A DNA stretch of 6,873 nt, from contig DAOVEE010000098.1 of NCBI GenBank assembly GCA_030669135.1, positions 1 through 6,873 of the forward strand, read 5' to 3'. The translations under genes were made by a program, and so were the position numbers. Shown one piece after another: positions 6,104 to 6,873 of the stretch. The DNA is from Candidatus Bathyarchaeota archaeon. GTDB lineage: Archaea > Thermoproteota > Bathyarchaeia > TCS64. Positions within the stretch are counted from its first letter, which is position 1. The number at the start of each line of letters is the position of its first letter. The notes beneath the pieces were generated by a model. The model was not told the origin of the DNA and searched no databases. It was given only the letters and a program-made list of their open reading frames with translations.

Positions 6104-6640
6104 ATGGAGAGAACTTTTACCCTGAGGGACGGTAGACTCGTCCACATCCGCCCCCTGCAGGAGGAGGACAGGAAGGGCCTCCACGGGATGTACCAGTCCA
6201 TGAGCCCCGACGCCCTCAGATGGAGCATGGCTCCCTACACCGAGGAGACCATAGACCGCTGGATCGGCAACCTGCCTAACCTGATATCGCTTGTATCCGT
6301 CCACGACGGCGACATCGTAGGCTACGCCTCCGTCCAGAAGTTCACCCACCCCCGTAGGATGGGGACCGGGGACCTCAACATCTACATCCACCAGGATTAC
6401 CAGGGCGCGGGCCTGGGCACGGCGCTGATGGTCATGCTCCTCAACGCGGCGAACGAGCACAGCCTACACAGGATCAACTTAGAGGTGGTGGCCGACAACG
6501 AGACCGCGGTGCACCTCTTCAGGAAGTTCGGGTTCAACGTCGAGGGACGCAGGGTGGAAGCCTACAAGGCCCAGGACGGGGGGCTCTACGACATACTCTG
6601 CATGGGCAAGACCCTTAACAAAGAGCCCGGTGGAGGCTGA
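6104..6640 (+). CDS. GNAT family N-acetyltransferase
   Basis: This 178-residue single-domain cytoplasmic protein transfers an acetyl group from acetyl-CoA to an amine. The core runs from the first strand RLVHIRPLQEED (11-22) to motif A, LNIYIHQDYQGAGLGTALM (91-109). There Q100-G-A-G-L-G is the canonical Q/RxxGxG/A pyrophosphate-binding loop. Motif B follows with INLEVVADNETAVHLFRKFG (124-143) and the usual FNVEGRR ending. The overall pattern is closest to RimJ/RimL- or phosphinothricin-acetyltransferase-like enzymes; the acceptor could be a protein N-terminus, an amino acid analogue or a polyamine and cannot be chosen from sequence. The ATG at 6104 is supported by a TATA-like box 27 nt upstream. 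The gene stands alone, divergent from the DUF5667-like gene and tail-to-tail with a gene remnant. Confidence 0.92.
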   Translation: MERTFTLRDGRLVHIRPLQEEDRKGLHGMYQSMSPDALRWSMAPYTEETIDRWIGNLPNLISLVSVHDGDIVGYASVQKFTHPRRMGTGDLNIYIHQDYQGAGLGTALMVMLLNAANEHSLHRINLEVVADNETAVHLFRKFGFNVEGRRVEAYKAQDGGLYDILCMGKTLNKEPGGG

Positions 6641-6644
6641 AACC

Positions 6645-6775
6645 CTAGTCCATTAACTGAAGGACTACGGCTTCTACGTGTCTCTCGACCTCCACCATGT
6701 CCAGCAGCTCCCTGTCCCAGTCGATGACCTTGCGGTGGTAGCTTACCTCAGAGGCTCTCGCAACCCGTGACGCAT
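6645..6775 (-). pseudogene. Possible broken small gene (about 43 codons)
   Basis: One minus-strand frame is open from 6791 to the TAG at 6645-6647, but has no ATG, GTG or TTG until 17 codons from the end. Its product (for example YHRKVIDWDRELLDMVEVER) is charged and amphipathic, and uses the same codons as the neighbouring genes (GAC, GAG, AGG, CTG). An ATG at 6775 lies in another frame and stops after 10 codons. Adding one G to the GGG run at 6764-6766 would join the two into an intact 43-residue reading frame. A TATA-like TATTTAAT at 6803-6810 on the minus strand would start transcription near 6780. It may therefore be a frameshifted small gene, an assembly error or a chance frame. I do not recognise a family. 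Confidence 0.3.
6646..6667. repeat. Short inverted repeat after the GNAT gene
   Basis: TAGTCC (6646-6651) and GGACTA (6662-6667) form a perfect 6-bp stem with a 10-nt loop, 5 nt after the GNAT stop codon. No T-tract follows on the plus strand, so it is not a standard terminator. It may be a 3' end hairpin or chance. Confidence 0.3.
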
Positions 6776-6802
6776 TTCTAGGGTCCGAGTTTCATTGAAT
6801 TG

Positions 6803-6811
6803 ATTAAATAC
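6803..6811. promoter_or_regulatory. TATA box, usable on both strands
   Basis: On the plus strand ATTAAATAC has its core TTAAATAC (6804-6811) centred 26.5 nt before the ATG at 6834, an exact leaderless fit. On the minus strand it reads GTATTTAAT and points toward the small broken frame at 6645-6775. The plus-strand role is the better supported. Confidence 0.5.
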
Positions 6812-6833
6812 ACGCGGGACCATTTGCAGCTTG

Positions 6834-6873
6834 ATGTCGGTTGACGCGTGCCTGAGGCGGCGGACGATTCAGG
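6834..6873 (+). CDS. Start of an unidentified gene, cut by window edge
   Basis: The ATG at 6834 opens a frame of 13 codons (MSVDACLRRRTIQ) that runs off the right edge. It is supported by the TATA box at 6804-6811, whose spacing repeats the leaderless pattern of the window. Too little is present to assign a family, and it could be a chance start. Confidence 0.4.
   Translation, partial: MSVDACLRRRTIQ

Noticed and set aside
1..6873. CRISPR arrays, tRNA or rRNA genes, insertion sequences, toxin-antitoxin or defence cassettes
   Set aside because: No regularly spaced repeats, cloverleaf-like sequences, transposase motifs or terminal inverted repeats were seen; nearly all of the window is explained by seven chromosomal genes.

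Overview
The window looks like a piece of an archaeal chromosome. It is GC-rich, with frequent AGG (Arg) and ATA (Ile) codons. AT-rich TATA-like boxes sit about 26-28 nt upstream of several start codons with no room for a leader, which indicates leaderless transcription. T-tracts follow some stop codons. An F420-type luciferase-like oxidoreductase and a DUF5667-like secreted protein fit the same picture. The lineage cannot be fixed from the sequence; an uncultured Thermoproteota/Bathyarchaeia-like or Thermoplasmatota-like genome is a guess.

Layout from left to right: (1) the N-terminal 201 residues of a short-chain dehydrogenase/reductase on the minus strand, cut by the left edge; (2) a divergent aspartoacylase/succinylglutamate-desuccinylase family zinc hydrolase on the plus strand, sharing a TATA element with the SDR; (3) a complete serpin with an N-terminal signal or anchor segment on the plus strand; (4) a convergent terminator region with a hairpin and T/A tracts; (5) a minus-strand pair, a luciferase-like (LLM) probable F420-dependent oxidoreductase followed by an ACMSD-like amidohydrolase of the Amidohydro_2 family; (6) a minus-strand secreted DUF5667-like protein with five N-glycosylation sequons; (7) a divergent GNAT N-acetyltransferase; (8) a short right-hand region with a start-less 48-codon minus-strand frame that looks like a broken small gene, and the first 13 codons of a plus-strand gene behind a good TATA box.

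Functionally, the SDR, the metal-dependent deacylase, the LLM oxidoreductase and the ACMSD-like amidohydrolase look like accessory catabolism of organic acids, aromatics or acylated amino acids. Only the LLM-amidohydrolase pair is arranged so that co-transcription is likely. The serpin and the DUF5667-like protein are predicted to act outside the membrane. I see no CRISPR array, rRNA, tRNA, insertion sequence or defence cassette. The most unusual item is the apparently inhibitory, exported archaeal serpin. No clearly new multi-gene system is visible.
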